From contig NZ_PTXL01000015.1 in assembly GCF_004343775.1 (NCBI RefSeq), positions 62,001 to 126,000 on the forward strand: a DNA stretch of 64,000 nucleotides, written 5' to 3'. The DNA comes from Burkholderia sp. SRS-46 (GTDB lineage Bacteria; Pseudomonadota; Gammaproteobacteria; Burkholderiales; Burkholderiaceae). The position numbers were made by a program, and so were the translations under genes. Below the pieces are notes generated by a model. It did not search any database. It was not told the DNA's origin and was given only the letters and a program-made list of their open reading frames with translations. Shown piece by piece: positions 26,995-36,113 of this stretch; positions within the stretch are counted from its first letter, which is position 1, and every line of letters begins with the position of its first letter.

Positions 26995-27665
26995 GCACGA
27001 CGCCGGCGCGCACGCTCGGCGGCGAACCGCCGGCCTGGTACGGGAAGATTCCGGGCGCGGGCGATTTCGTCAATCGCCGCTTGCCGCACACGCTCGCGGG
27101 CTGGTGGGAGCGCTGGCTGCAGCAGGGCATGGCCGCGATGCGCCAGCGCGGCGCGGACGAGGTCGCGCGCTACTACACGGTCGCGCCGGTGTGGAATTTC
27201 CTGATCCCGGCGGGCGCGGGCGCGGCGTGCGTGCAGCCCGGCTGCGTCGCGCCGAGCTGCGACCGCGTGGGGCGCTATTACCCCGTGCTCGTCACGCTGC
27301 CGCTGCGCGAGGCCGATTACTGGAGCGGGCTGCCGGACGTCGCCGACGCGTTCTACTGGCAGGTCGGCAGCGCGCTGCTCGACGCGATCCGGCATGCGCG
27401 CGCGCCGCTCGATCTCGAGGCGGCGCTCGCGCAGGTGCGGCTCGTGCCGGGCGACGCCGCCGGGCCGGACGATGCGCCGCCGCAGGCGCTGCCGGAGCGG
27501 CCGGCGGCGCCCGCGTGGCCGGGGCTGTCCGGGTATTTCGATCCGCACGGTGCGACGAGCTTCTGGTGGACCAATCGCGCGGACGGATCGCCGCTGCGCA
27601 CCCACGCGCACACCGGCGCACCGGACAGCCCGCTGTTTTTGCGGCTGTTCGGCGGCGGCGTGTAG
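26976..27665 (+). CDS. tagF: T6SS-associated protein TagF
   Basis: 229 aa. The TagF N-terminus 'WYGKIPGAGDFVNRRLP' is unmistakable, followed by 'SCDRVGRYYPVLVTLPL' and a C-terminal 'TSFWWTN'. In P. aeruginosa and Agrobacterium, TagF (with PppA) holds the T6SS off by sequestering the FHA protein; its presence with an FHA protein and a kinase implies threonine-phosphorylation control. No PppA phosphatase domain is fused or seen nearby. I prefer ATG 26976 (GGAG 7 bases upstream) over ATG 26991, which would give a 4-base ATGA overlap with tssM instead of 19 bp. Confidence 0.9.
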   Translation: MPSEAMSTTPARTLGGEPPAWYGKIPGAGDFVNRRLPHTLAGWWERWLQQGMAAMRQRGADEVARYYTVAPVWNFLIPAGAGAACVQPGCVAPSCDRVGRYYPVLVTLPLREADYWSGLPDVADAFYWQVGSALLDAIRHARAPLDLEAALAQVRLVPGDAAGPDDAPPQALPERPAAPAWPGLSGYFDPHGATSFWWTNRADGSPLRTHAHTGAPDSPLFLRLFGGGV

Positions 27666-27696
27666 CGCACGCCATGCGCGGCATCGAGAGGTGGAC

Positions 27697-28983
27697 ATGA
27701 AGGATGCATTGTCGAGAGACCACGAGCAGGAGACGGCGAGCCGCGGCGACGCGGCGGAATTCGCGGTGCGGCCGCTGCCGCTCGGGCATCGGCTCGGTGA
27801 GTTGCAGCTCGACGAGGTGCTCGGGATCGGCGGCTTCGGGATCGTCTATCGCGCGTTCGACCGCACGCTGCGGCGCGCGGTGGCGATCAAGGAATACATG
27901 CCGTCGATGCTCGCGACGCGCGGCGGCGACTACACGGTGTCGCTGCGCTCGGAGCGTTTCGCACCGGCGTTCGACGCGGGCCGAGGCGCGTTCCTGAACG
28001 AGGCGCGGCTGCTCGCGCAGTTCGACCACCCGGGGCTCGTCAAGGTCCTGCATTTCTGGGAGAGCCATGGCACCGCGTACATGGTGATGCCGTTCTACGA
28101 AGGGCGCACGCTGAAGCAGTTGCTCGACGGCGGCGCGCAGGTGAGCGAGACGCAGTTGCGCAACGTGGTCGCCGCGCTGCTCGGCGCGCTCGACACGCTG
28201 CATCGCGCGCAGTGCTTCCATCGCGACGTCGCGCTGGACAACGTGCTGATCCGCCCGGACGGCAACGCGATCCTGCTCGACTTCGGCGCGGCCAGGAAAC
28301 GGATCGGCGATCTCGTCGACGACGGCGCGATGATGATCAAGCCCGGCTATGCGCCGATCGAGCAGTACACCGACGATCCCGCGTTCAGCCAGGGGCCGTG
28401 GACCGACCTCTACGCGCTCGGCGCGGTGATGCACGCGATGATCACCGGCGAGCTGCCGCCGGCCGCGGTCGTGCGCAGCATCAAGGACACGTACCGGCCG
28501 CTCGCGACGCGCGAGCTGCCGGTGCGCGACCTGTACAGCCCGGGGTTTCTGGCGGCGGTCGATCACGCGTTGCAGCTCAGGATCGCGGACCGGCCGGAAT
28601 CGGTCGCGGCGTTCGCGGCGGAGCTCGGGCTGCGCGGGTTCGATCGGCCGGGGTTCGGGCTGGAGGGGGGGGCGGATGACGGGGCGGGCAGGCGCGGCGG
28701 CAGGGTGAGGACGGCAAGGCGGCAGTCGCTCCCGATGACACGGGCGCTGTGGAAGGGGCACGGCGTCAGGCGTCCGGTGCCGGGGCTGCCGCAGCGGCAG
28801 CGTCGGGAAAGGCATCCTCCGCGTCGTCGGCGCAACCCGTGTCGGACGAGCATGCCGAATCGACATCCGCGCGTCAGCCGTTCGGACCGGAGGGCAAAGT
28901 ATCGGTTTCGTCGGGCGAGCCGCCCGCGCCTTCGACGCACGCTCGGCCCGCACACGATGAAAACACCGCATCCGGCTCATTGA
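27697..28983 (+). CDS. T6SS Ser/Thr protein kinase (PpkA-like), N-terminal part; frameshifted after the kinase domain
   Basis: Hanks-type kinase domain, residues about 38-310: Gly-rich loop 'LGIGGFGIVY', ATP-binding Lys65 in 'VAIKEYM', catalytic loop 'CFHRDVALDNVLI', metal loop 'LLDFGAAR', and 'WTDLYALGAVMHAM'. By analogy with PpkA it phosphorylates the FHA protein TagH and promotes assembly. After about residue 325 the frame turns into an Arg-rich, non-family tail up to 28983, while the expected Ala/Ser-rich linker, membrane helix and C-terminal domain continue in another frame (see 28749-29924). Adding one base around 28681-28710 joins them into a 742-aa protein. As sequenced, the kinase would lack its membrane anchor. 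Confidence 0.85.
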   Translation: MKDALSRDHEQETASRGDAAEFAVRPLPLGHRLGELQLDEVLGIGGFGIVYRAFDRTLRRAVAIKEYMPSMLATRGGDYTVSLRSERFAPAFDAGRGAFLNEARLLAQFDHPGLVKVLHFWESHGTAYMVMPFYEGRTLKQLLDGGAQVSETQLRNVVAALLGALDTLHRAQCFHRDVALDNVLIRPDGNAILLDFGAARKRIGDLVDDGAMMIKPGYAPIEQYTDDPAFSQGPWTDLYALGAVMHAMITGELPPAAVVRSIKDTYRPLATRELPVRDLYSPGFLAAVDHALQLRIADRPESVAAFAAELGLRGFDRPGFGLEGGADDGAGRRGGRVRTARRQSLPMTRALWKGHGVRRPVPGLPQRQRRERHPPRRRRNPCRTSMPNRHPRVSRSDRRAKYRFRRASRPRLRRTLGPHTMKTPHPAH

Positions 28984-29924
28984 ACGCGGAGCCTGCGCCG
29001 TTGCGCCAGTCGGCGTCGCCGACGCGAGGCGCGCCACCGGTTGGCGACGCGCCGAAAGCATCCGCGAAAGCGGCACGGGACGAAGGGGCCGCTTCGAGCG
29101 GCAGTACGGCGCGAACCGACGCAGGTCGCGCGTGGCCCGCTCCCGCGAGCCCGCCATGGCGCGGCGCTCGCCGCACCGGCGTCTATGTCGGCGGCGCGCT
29201 CGCCGTGCTGGTGGCGATCGGCATCGGCACCGCATATCTGATGAAGCCGACGCGCAACGCAAGCGAACCGGCATCAGGCGCGGGCCTGCCGCAAGCGGCC
29301 GCACCGGCGACCGAGCCCCGTGGCGGCTCCGGGGTCGTCCTCGCACAGCAAGGCCCGACGCCGATCGTCGTGCCGCCCGCGAGCATGCCGGCCGCCGCGT
29401 CCGCGCAAGTACCCGCGCCGGCGCCAGCGCCGGCCCCGGTGGTCGTGACGACCGCCGCGAGCGAACCCGCTGCGCTGTCCGCCCCGCCGGAGATCGCGAA
29501 GAACGCCGCCGGCGCGCAGCCGGCCGCGCCCGGTTCGCGCATCGCGCCGGCGGGGAGCCTCGATGCATCGGAGCGGGTGGTCGCGGTGCCGCCGGCCGAT
29601 GCCGGCGCGCAACCCGCCGGGCCGGCTCCCGGCGCGCCCGTCGCCAACGCGGGCACTTCCGCCAACACCCTCGCCAGCATTCCGCCCGATCAGCGCCCGC
29701 CCGACACGCCGGAATCCGTCGCGGTGCGTTTCCATGTGCGGCCATGGGGCGACGTCTACGTAAGCGGCGTGCGGCGCGGTGCGAGCCCGCCGCTGCGCAC
29801 GGTGTCGCTCGCGCCCGGCATCTACCAGATCGAGATCCGCAACGGCACGCTGCCGCCGTTGCGGCGCACCGTGAAGATCGACCCCGGCAGCAAACCGATC
29901 AGCATCGACTATGCGTTCGAATGA
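28749..29924 (+). CDS. C-terminal part of the T6SS kinase: linker, membrane helix, PEGA-like domain
   Basis: Real coding sequence (strong third-position GC bias) without a good start of its own: the frame is open from 28680 and only GTG 28749 is available, with no ribosome site. Content: an Ala/Ser/Pro-rich linker, a single membrane helix near residues 145-165 ('GGALAVLVAIGIGTAYLM'), a periplasmic Ala/Pro-rich linker, and a terminal PEGA-like domain ('VRFHVRPWGDVYVSGVRRG', 'LAPGIYQIEIRNG'). The order kinase, linker, helix, periplasmic domain is the normal PpkA-like layout, so this is the displaced second half of the upstream gene rather than a separate gene. Confidence 0.7.
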   Translation: MEGARRQASGAGAAAAAASGKASSASSAQPVSDEHAESTSARQPFGPEGKVSVSSGEPPAPSTHARPAHDENTASGSLNAEPAPLRQSASPTRGAPPVGDAPKASAKAARDEGAASSGSTARTDAGRAWPAPASPPWRGARRTGVYVGGALAVLVAIGIGTAYLMKPTRNASEPASGAGLPQAAAPATEPRGGSGVVLAQQGPTPIVVPPASMPAAASAQVPAPAPAPAPVVVTTAASEPAALSAPPEIAKNAAGAQPAAPGSRIAPAGSLDASERVVAVPPADAGAQPAGPAPGAPVANAGTSANTLASIPPDQRPPDTPESVAVRFHVRPWGDVYVSGVRRGASPPLRTVSLAPGIYQIEIRNGTLPPLRRTVKIDPGSKPISIDYAFE

Positions 29925-31008
29925 CCTCAGCGCGCCGGCGCCTGCCGCCGCCGCATCCGCCCCGGAACCGCGCAGGGTGACGCCGCGCGCGGACCTGATC
30001 GACCGCCTGCTCGCGGGCCTCGGGCCGGACGCGCCGTGCGGCGCGAATCTCGAGTACGAAGCGGATTTCCTGCAGCTTCAGGAACACGCGACGCCGCGCC
30101 CCGAGCAGCAGTACGGCGACACGGTGATCCCGGCCGAGGCACCCGACTGGCGCGCGGTCGAGCGGCTCGCGCTCGCGCTGAGCGGGCGCACGAAGGACCT
30201 GCGCGTCGCTGCGTACCTGACGCGCAGCTGGACCGAGCTGCACGGAATTCCCGGCTACGCGGACGGGCTCGCGGTCGTCGCGGGCCTGCTCGGCCGCTGG
30301 TGGGACGACGTGCACCCGCGCCTCGACGCGGACGGCGACCCGGACCCGACGCCGCGCTGCAACGCGCTGGCCGAGGTGGCCGGCGCGCACGACTGCGCGC
30401 GCGCGGCGCGCCGCCAGCCGCTGTTCGACGGCGGCCCGAGCGTGCGCGACGCCGAACGCATGCTCGACGGCCACGACGACGGCGCCGAGCGCCAGCCCGG
30501 CGATCGCGAGCGCCTGCTCGACGCGCTGCTGCACGTGCGCGGCGACGGGCCGCCGCCGTTGCAGCCGGCGCGCGCCGCGCTGGCCGCGCTCGCGTCGATT
30601 CGCGCGCGGGTGAGCGAGCGGCTCGGCGGCGAATGGGCGCCCGATGCGAGCGACGTCGAGAAGGCGCTGCACCGGATCGTGCAGCGCGCGCCGTTGCCGT
30701 CCGGTGAAGCGGACACCGGCACGGCCGAGGCCGAAGGCGCCCCCCGGCACGGCGAACCGTCACCGGCTGACGTGCCCGCCGACGGCCGCGCGTGGCGCGA
30801 CGCCGAAGTGACGAGCCGCGACGACGTGCGGATCGGCCTCGACAAGATCTGCCGCTACTTCGAGCTGCACGAGCCGAGCCATCCCGCGCCGCTGCTGCTG
30901 CGGCGCGCGCAGCGGCTGCTCGCGCTCGACTTCTACGAAATCATCCGGGATCTCGCGCCGGAGAGCCTGCCGAAGCTGGACCTGCTGAGCGGCCAGCGGA
31001 GCGAATGA
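29911..31008 (+). CDS. tssA: T6SS TssA-family protein (ImpA N-terminal domain)
   Basis: 365 aa. The ImpA N-terminal domain covers about residues 25-160: 'LLAGLGPDAPCGANLEYEAD', 'WRAVERLALALSGRTKDLRV', 'GLLGRWWDDVHPRLDADGD'. The C-terminus has the short helical 'HEPSHPAPLLLRRAQRLL' and 'DFYEIIRDLAPESL' typical of baseplate-associated short TssA (TssA1-like). TssA primes sheath/tube polymerisation from the baseplate. Its ATG overlaps the end of the kinase C-terminal frame by 14 bp. Confidence 0.88.
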   Translation: MRSNDLSAPAPAAAASAPEPRRVTPRADLIDRLLAGLGPDAPCGANLEYEADFLQLQEHATPRPEQQYGDTVIPAEAPDWRAVERLALALSGRTKDLRVAAYLTRSWTELHGIPGYADGLAVVAGLLGRWWDDVHPRLDADGDPDPTPRCNALAEVAGAHDCARAARRQPLFDGGPSVRDAERMLDGHDDGAERQPGDRERLLDALLHVRGDGPPPLQPARAALAALASIRARVSERLGGEWAPDASDVEKALHRIVQRAPLPSGEADTGTAEAEGAPRHGEPSPADVPADGRAWRDAEVTSRDDVRIGLDKICRYFELHEPSHPAPLLLRRAQRLLALDFYEIIRDLAPESLPKLDLLSGQRSE

Positions 31009-31073
31009 CGCATGACATGAGGCCGCGCGGGCGGCGGCAACGAACAGCGCAACTTGACGGGAAGGAGCACACG

Positions 31074-31643
31074 ATGACGGACAGGACCAAGGCAGCAGGC
31101 AGCGGACAGAAGTTCATCGCGCGCAATCGGGCGCCGCGCGTGCAGATCGAGTACGACGTCGAGACTTACGGGGCCGAGCGCAAGGTCCAGCTGCCGTTCG
31201 TGATGGGGGTGCTCGCGGATCTCGCGGGCAAGCGCGCCGAGCCGCTGCCGGATTTGCCGGAGCGCAAGTTCCTCGAGATCGACGTCGACAACTTCGACGA
31301 GCGGATGAAGTCGATCGCGCCGCGCGTCGCGTTCCAGGTGCCGAATACGCTGACCGGAGAAGGGCTGCTGAACGTCGACATGACGTTCGAGCGGATCGAC
31401 GATTTCTCGCCGGCCGCGATCGCGCGCCACGTCGACGCGCTGCGCCAGTTGCTCGAGGCGCGCACGGAGCTGTCGAACCTGCTGTCGTACATGGACGGCA
31501 AGCACGGCGCGGAGCAACTGATCGAGAACGCGATCAACGACCCCGAGCTGCTGAAGGCGCTGGTGCGGCAGCCGGCGGCGGATGCCACGGCCCGCGAGCC
31601 CAGCGAAGGCGGCGAGATCGACCCGGAGGCGCGCCATGAATGA
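31074..31643 (+). CDS. tssB: T6SS sheath small subunit TssB
   Basis: 189 aa. TssB/VipA signatures: 'RAPRVQIEYDVETYGAERKV', 'LPFVMGVLADLAG', 'FLEIDVDNFDERMKSIAPRV', and a terminal helix with 'LRQLLEARTELSNLLSYMDG'. With TssC it forms the contractile sheath that ClpV recycles. GAAGGAG sits 7 bases before ATG 31074. It overlaps tssC by 8 bases. Confidence 0.96.
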   Translation: MTDRTKAAGSGQKFIARNRAPRVQIEYDVETYGAERKVQLPFVMGVLADLAGKRAEPLPDLPERKFLEIDVDNFDERMKSIAPRVAFQVPNTLTGEGLLNVDMTFERIDDFSPAAIARHVDALRQLLEARTELSNLLSYMDGKHGAEQLIENAINDPELLKALVRQPAADATAREPSEGGEIDPEARHE

Positions 31644-33144
31644 ATCCGCCCAAGCCCGGCACGCCGCGCGCGCAGCCGCGCAACCGGTCGTCGCGCGCGA
31701 CGAGTTCGCCGCGCTGCTGCAGAAGGCGTTCAAGCCGAAGACCGCGGAGGCGCGCGAATCGGTCGAGCGGGCCGTGCGTACGCTCGCGCAGCAGGCGCTG
31801 GAAAACACCGTCGGCGTGACGACCGACGCATACGGCAGCGTCAAGCAGATCATCGCGGAGATCGACCGCAAGCTCAGCGAGCAGATCAACGAGATCCTGC
31901 ACCACGGCGAATTCCAGACGCTCGAAGGCGCATGGCGCGGGCTGCACTACCTCGTCACGCATACCGAGACCGACGAGCTGCTGAAGATCAAGGCGCTGCC
32001 GATCGCGCGCGGCGAGCTCGCGCGCACGCTGAAGCGCTACAAGGGTGTGGCGTGGGACCAGAGCCCGCTGTTCCGCAAGGTCTACGAGGAGGAATACGGG
32101 CAGTTCGGCGGCGAGCCGTTCGGCTGTCTCGTCGGCGACTACCACTTCAACCACAGTGCGCCGGACGTCGAGATGCTCGGCGAGCTGTCGAAGATCGCGG
32201 CGGCCGCGCATGCGCCGTTCATCGCGGGCGCGTCGCCCGAGCTGATGCAGATGGATTCGTGGCAGGAGCTGTCGAACCCGCGCGACCTGACGAAGATCTT
32301 CCAGAACACCGAGTACGCGGCGTGGCGCAGCCTGCGCCAGTCGGAGGACGCGCGCTACGTCGGCCTCGCGATGCCGCGCTTTCTCGCGCGGCTGCCGTAC
32401 GGCGCGCGCACCAACCCGGTCGACGAATTCGACTTCGAGGAGGATACCGACGCGGCCAGCCACGCGCGCTACACGTGGGCGAATTCGGCCTACGCGATGG
32501 CCGCGAACATCAACCGCTCGTTCAAGCTGTACGGCTGGTGCTCGTCGATCCGCGGCGTCGAATCGGGCGGCGCGGTCGAGGGGCTGCCGTGCCACACGTT
32601 CCCGACCGACGACGGCGGCGTCGACCAGAAATGCCCGACCGAGATCGCGATCAGCGACCGCCGCGAGGCCGAGCTCGCGAAGAACGGCTTCATGCCGTTC
32701 GTGCACCGGAAGAACTCGGATTTCGCGGCGTTCATCGGCGCGCAGTCGCTGTACCAGCCGGCCGAATACCACGATCCCGACGCGACCGCGAACGCGCGGC
32801 TGTCCGGCCGCCTGCCGTACCTGTTCGCGTGCTGCCGCTTCGCGCATTACCTGAAGTGCATCGTGCGCGACAAGATCGGCTCGTTTCGCGAGCGCGACGA
32901 CATGGAGCGCTGGCTGAACGACTGGATCATGAACTACGTCGACGGCGATCCGGTGAACTCGTCGCAGGAAACCAAGGCGCGCAAGCCGCTCGCGGCGGCC
33001 CACGTGATCGTCGACGAGATCGAGGACAACCCCGGCTACTACGCATCGAAGTTTTTCCTGCGGCCGCATTACCAGCTCGAAGGGCTCACCGTGTCGTTGC
33101 GGCTCATCTCGAAGCTGCCGTCCGCGAAGGCGGCGAACGAGTGA
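31636..33144 (+). CDS. tssC: T6SS sheath large subunit TssC
   Basis: 502 aa, full length. Signatures 'LQKAFKPKTAEARESVERAV', 'HHGEFQTLEGAWRGLHYLV', 'FGCLVGDYHFNHSAPDVEML', 'PYGARTNPVDEFDFEE' and the terminal 'LEGLTVSLRLISKLP'. Forms the sheath with TssB. ATG 31636 is chosen to start the conserved N-terminus and keep translational overlap with tssB. Confidence 0.97.
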   Translation: MNESAQARHAARAAAQPVVARDEFAALLQKAFKPKTAEARESVERAVRTLAQQALENTVGVTTDAYGSVKQIIAEIDRKLSEQINEILHHGEFQTLEGAWRGLHYLVTHTETDELLKIKALPIARGELARTLKRYKGVAWDQSPLFRKVYEEEYGQFGGEPFGCLVGDYHFNHSAPDVEMLGELSKIAAAAHAPFIAGASPELMQMDSWQELSNPRDLTKIFQNTEYAAWRSLRQSEDARYVGLAMPRFLARLPYGARTNPVDEFDFEEDTDAASHARYTWANSAYAMAANINRSFKLYGWCSSIRGVESGGAVEGLPCHTFPTDDGGVDQKCPTEIAISDRREAELAKNGFMPFVHRKNSDFAAFIGAQSLYQPAEYHDPDATANARLSGRLPYLFACCRFAHYLKCIVRDKIGSFRERDDMERWLNDWIMNYVDGDPVNSSQETKARKPLAAAHVIVDEIEDNPGYYASKFFLRPHYQLEGLTVSLRLISKLPSAKAANE

Positions 33145-33178
33145 GCGGCGGCGCACCTCAACCGGAATGGAGGCAGCG

Positions 33179-33670
33179 ATGGGCGTGGCAATGTTTATGA
33201 AGGTGGACGGCGTGACCGGCGAATCGGCGGACGCGCAGCACAAGGGCTGGACCGACATCCAGACGTTCTCGTGGGGCGCGAGCCAGCCGGGCGCGATGGC
33301 GAGCGGCAGCGGCGGCAACGCGGGCAAGGCGAGCTTCAACGATCTCGTGGTGGCGGCGTACATGGACAAGGGCGCGCCCGCGATCATCAAGAACTGCGCG
33401 AGCGGCAAGCACCTGTCGACGGTCGAGATTTCGGCATGCAAGACCGGCGGCACGCAGGTCGAGTTCATGCGCGTGACCTTGCAGGAAGTGCTCGTCACGT
33501 CCGCGCAGGTCGCGGGCGTGGACGCCGGCGACGCGGCCGACCGCCTGCTGATGCACTACGGCTTCCAGGCCGCGAAGGTCAAGAAGCAGTACTGGCAGCA
33601 GAACGACAACGGCGGCAAGGGCGCCGAGGTGTCGGTCGGCTGGAACATCAAGGAAAACACCGAGATGTGA
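33179..33670 (+). CDS. hcp: T6SS tube protein Hcp
   Basis: 163 aa, the usual Hcp size. Hallmarks: 'MFMKVDGVTGESAD' at the N-terminus, 'GWTDIQTFSWGASQ', 'LVVAAYMDKGAPAIIKNC', and the terminal 'VSVGWNIKENTEM'. Hexamers stack into the inner tube and may chaperone small effectors. ATG 33179 is preferred over 33167 because GGAGG lies 5 bases upstream. Confidence 0.96.
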   Translation: MGVAMFMKVDGVTGESADAQHKGWTDIQTFSWGASQPGAMASGSGGNAGKASFNDLVVAAYMDKGAPAIIKNCASGKHLSTVEISACKTGGTQVEFMRVTLQEVLVTSAQVAGVDAGDAADRLLMHYGFQAAKVKKQYWQQNDNGGKGAEVSVGWNIKENTEM

Positions 33671-33688
33671 CGGTGGGCAAGGCGAGCC

Positions 33689-34237
33689 ATGGACGACCCG
33701 ACCACCCGTGACGGCCGCGCGGCCGGCATGCGCGACCGGCTGCAGCCCGCGCTGCTCGACCGGCTGACCGACGCCGAGCCGCAGCGGCGCACCGAGCCGC
33801 CCGACGCGCAGTGGGTCGGCGCCGAGCGCCTGCGCGCGGCGGTGCTGCGCGATCTCGCGTGGCTGCTCAATACGCGCAACGCGGAGGACGGTTTCGTCGA
33901 CTGGTCGGCCTACGCGCACGCGCAGGCGTCGGTGATCAACTACGGGATGCGGCCGCTCGTCGGCAAGCCGATGTCGGGCGTCGAGCGGCTGGCGGTCGAG
34001 GCATCGATCCGCGATGCGATCGTGCGCTTCGAGCCGCGCATCGCGCCCGCCAGCGTCGAGGTGTGCAGCGTGCCCGACGCGCCTGGCGGCGCGGCCGGCG
34101 AGCGGCGGCACAACGTGCTGATGTTCGAGATTCGCGGCACCTTGTGGTCGGTGCCGCAGCCGGTCGACTTCGTGCTGCGCTCGGCGCTCGATCTCGAAAC
34201 CGGCGCGATGTCGCTGCATTCGGCGGCGGGGGGTTGA
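33689..34237 (+). CDS. tssE: T6SS baseplate protein TssE (gp25-like)
   Basis: 182 aa with the gp25/GPW lysozyme-like baseplate fold: 'LRAAVLRDLAWLLNTRN', 'SVINYGMRPLVGKPMSG', 'FEIRGTLWSVPQPVDFVLRS'. Required for sheath initiation with TssF and TssG. It sits 18 bp after hcp and 4 bp before tssF. Confidence 0.93.
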   Translation: MDDPTTRDGRAAGMRDRLQPALLDRLTDAEPQRRTEPPDAQWVGAERLRAAVLRDLAWLLNTRNAEDGFVDWSAYAHAQASVINYGMRPLVGKPMSGVERLAVEASIRDAIVRFEPRIAPASVEVCSVPDAPGGAAGERRHNVLMFEIRGTLWSVPQPVDFVLRSALDLETGAMSLHSAAGG

Positions 34238-34241
34238 CGCG

Positions 34242-36113
34242 ATGGAGACACGCCTGCTCGAGTACTACAACCGCGAACTCGCGTACCTGCGCGAGCTGGG
34301 CGGCGAATTCGCGCAGCAGTTCCCGAAGGTGGCCGCGCGGCTGCGGTTGAACGAGCCGGGGCCGCCCGATCCGTACGTCGAGCGGCTGCTCGAAGGCTTC
34401 AGCTTCCTCACCGCGCGCGTGCAGCTCAAGATGGACGCGGAGTTTCCGCGTTTCACGCAGGCGCTGCTCGACGCGGTGTATCCGGGCTATCTCGCGCCGC
34501 TGCCGTCGATGGCGATCGTGCAGTTCGCGCCGCTGATGAACGAGGGCAGCCTCGCGCAGGGCTGGCGGCTGCCGGCGGGCACCGCGCTGCGCGCGCAGCC
34601 CGCCGCGTCGGAGCAGACCGCGTGCGAATTCCGCACCGCGCACGACCTGACGCTGTGGCCGCTCGAAGTGACCAGCGCGGCCGTGACCGGCGCACCGGCC
34701 AACTTGCCGCGCGGCCTCGTCGCGGCGCGGCAGGCGGTGCGCGGCGCGCTGCGGATCCGGCTCGCCGCGCGCGGCGGCGCGCGCCTCGCGCAACTGCCGG
34801 TCGACCGGCTGACGATCCATCTCGCCGGGCCGGAGCGGGACGCGCTGCACCTGCTCGAGCTGATCGCCGCGCACACGGTCGGCGTCGTCGTGCACGACCC
34901 GGGCCAGCCGCCGCGCTGGGCGCACGCGCTCGACGCGGACGCGATCGTCCACGAGGGCTTCGACGCCAGCCAGGCGATCCTGCCCGACGACGGCCGCAGC
35001 TTCCACGGCTACCGGCTGCTGCGCGAGTATTTCGCGTTTCCGGCGCGCTTCCTGTTCTTCAGCATCGCCGGGCTGCGGCCCGCGCTCGCGCGCGCCACCG
35101 GCGACACCTGCGAGCTGACGCTGCTGTTCGACCGGCACGACGCCGCGCTCGAAGCCGCCGTCGATGCGCGGCACCTGGCGCTGAACTGCACGCCGGCCGT
35201 GAACCTGTTCGCGCGGCGCGGCGACCGCATTCCGGTGCAGCCGGGCGCGCGCGAGCATCACGTCGTGGTCGACCGCAGCCGGCCGCTCGACTACGAGGTC
35301 TACGCGGTGCAGCGGCTCGCGAGCGAGCAGCGCGACGACGGGCAGTCGCGCGAATTCCGGCCGTTTCATGCGTCGTACGCCGGCGATGACGGCAATTACG
35401 GCGCGTACTACACGGTGCGGCGCGAGCCGCGGCTCGTGTCCGCGCAGGCGCGCGCGAACGGCACGCGCACCGGCTATGTCGGCAGCGAGACCTACGTGTC
35501 GCTCGTCGACAGCGCATGCGCGCCGTACGACGAAGCGATGCGCTACCTGGCCGTCGACACGCTGTGCACGAACCGCGATCTCGTGCTGCTGCAGCCGCCC
35601 GGCGACGCGCACACGTTTACGCTGCGCGTGTCGGCGCCGGTCGAGCGGATCGTCGCGCTGCGCGGGCCGTCGCGGCCGCGCCCGCCGATCGCCGACGCGC
35701 AGACGGCCTGGCGGCTGATCCGCCACCTCGGGCTCGCGCGGCAGTCGCTGACCGATCTCGACGACGACGAGGGCGCGCGGGTGCTGCGCGAGCTGCTCGG
35801 GCTGCACGCGGATCCGGCCGACGCGGCGATGCGCCGGCAGATCGACGGCGTGCGGCGGGTCGCGTTCGCGCCGGTGTTCCGCCGCCTGCCGGCCGCCGGG
35901 CCGCTGATGTTCGGGCGCGGCGTGCAGGTCGACGTGACCGTCGACGACCACGCGTTTTCCGGCGACAGTCCATTCCTGCTCGGCGCGGTGCTCGAGCAGT
36001 TCTTCGCGCGGCATGTGTCGATCAACGCGTTCGCCGAATGCGTGCTGACGAGCGCGCAGCGCGGCCGGCTCGCGCAGTGGCCGGCGCGCGTCGGCAGGCG
36101 GCCGGCGATATGA
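34242..36113 (+). CDS. tssF: T6SS baseplate protein TssF
   Basis: 623 aa. N-terminus 'LLEYYNRELAYLRELGGEFA' with 'VERLLEGFSFLTARVQLKMD' is the TssF/VasA signature; 'DRSRPLDYEVYAVQ' and 'YVSLVDSACAPYDEAMRYLA' follow. Builds the baseplate wedge with TssG (2:1). Stop overlaps tssG by 4 bases (ATGA). Confidence 0.95.
   Translation: METRLLEYYNRELAYLRELGGEFAQQFPKVAARLRLNEPGPPDPYVERLLEGFSFLTARVQLKMDAEFPRFTQALLDAVYPGYLAPLPSMAIVQFAPLMNEGSLAQGWRLPAGTALRAQPAASEQTACEFRTAHDLTLWPLEVTSAAVTGAPANLPRGLVAARQAVRGALRIRLAARGGARLAQLPVDRLTIHLAGPERDALHLLELIAAHTVGVVVHDPGQPPRWAHALDADAIVHEGFDASQAILPDDGRSFHGYRLLREYFAFPARFLFFSIAGLRPALARATGDTCELTLLFDRHDAALEAAVDARHLALNCTPAVNLFARRGDRIPVQPGAREHHVVVDRSRPLDYEVYAVQRLASEQRDDGQSREFRPFHASYAGDDGNYGAYYTVRREPRLVSAQARANGTRTGYVGSETYVSLVDSACAPYDEAMRYLAVDTLCTNRDLVLLQPPGDAHTFTLRVSAPVERIVALRGPSRPRPPIADAQTAWRLIRHLGLARQSLTDLDDDEGARVLRELLGLHADPADAAMRRQIDGVRRVAFAPVFRRLPAAGPLMFGRGVQVDVTVDDHAFSGDSPFLLGAVLEQFFARHVSINAFAECVLTSAQRGRLAQWPARVGRRPAI

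Noticed and set aside
26991..27665. Shorter TagF start at 26991
   Set aside because: It gives a neat 4-base overlap with tssM, but the ATG at 26976 has a GGAG ribosome site and the later one does not.
28665..28672. G8 homopolymer as the site of the kinase frameshift or phase variation
   Set aside because: Adding one G, or removing two, brings an in-frame TGA at 28677, so it cannot by itself restore the full-length kinase.
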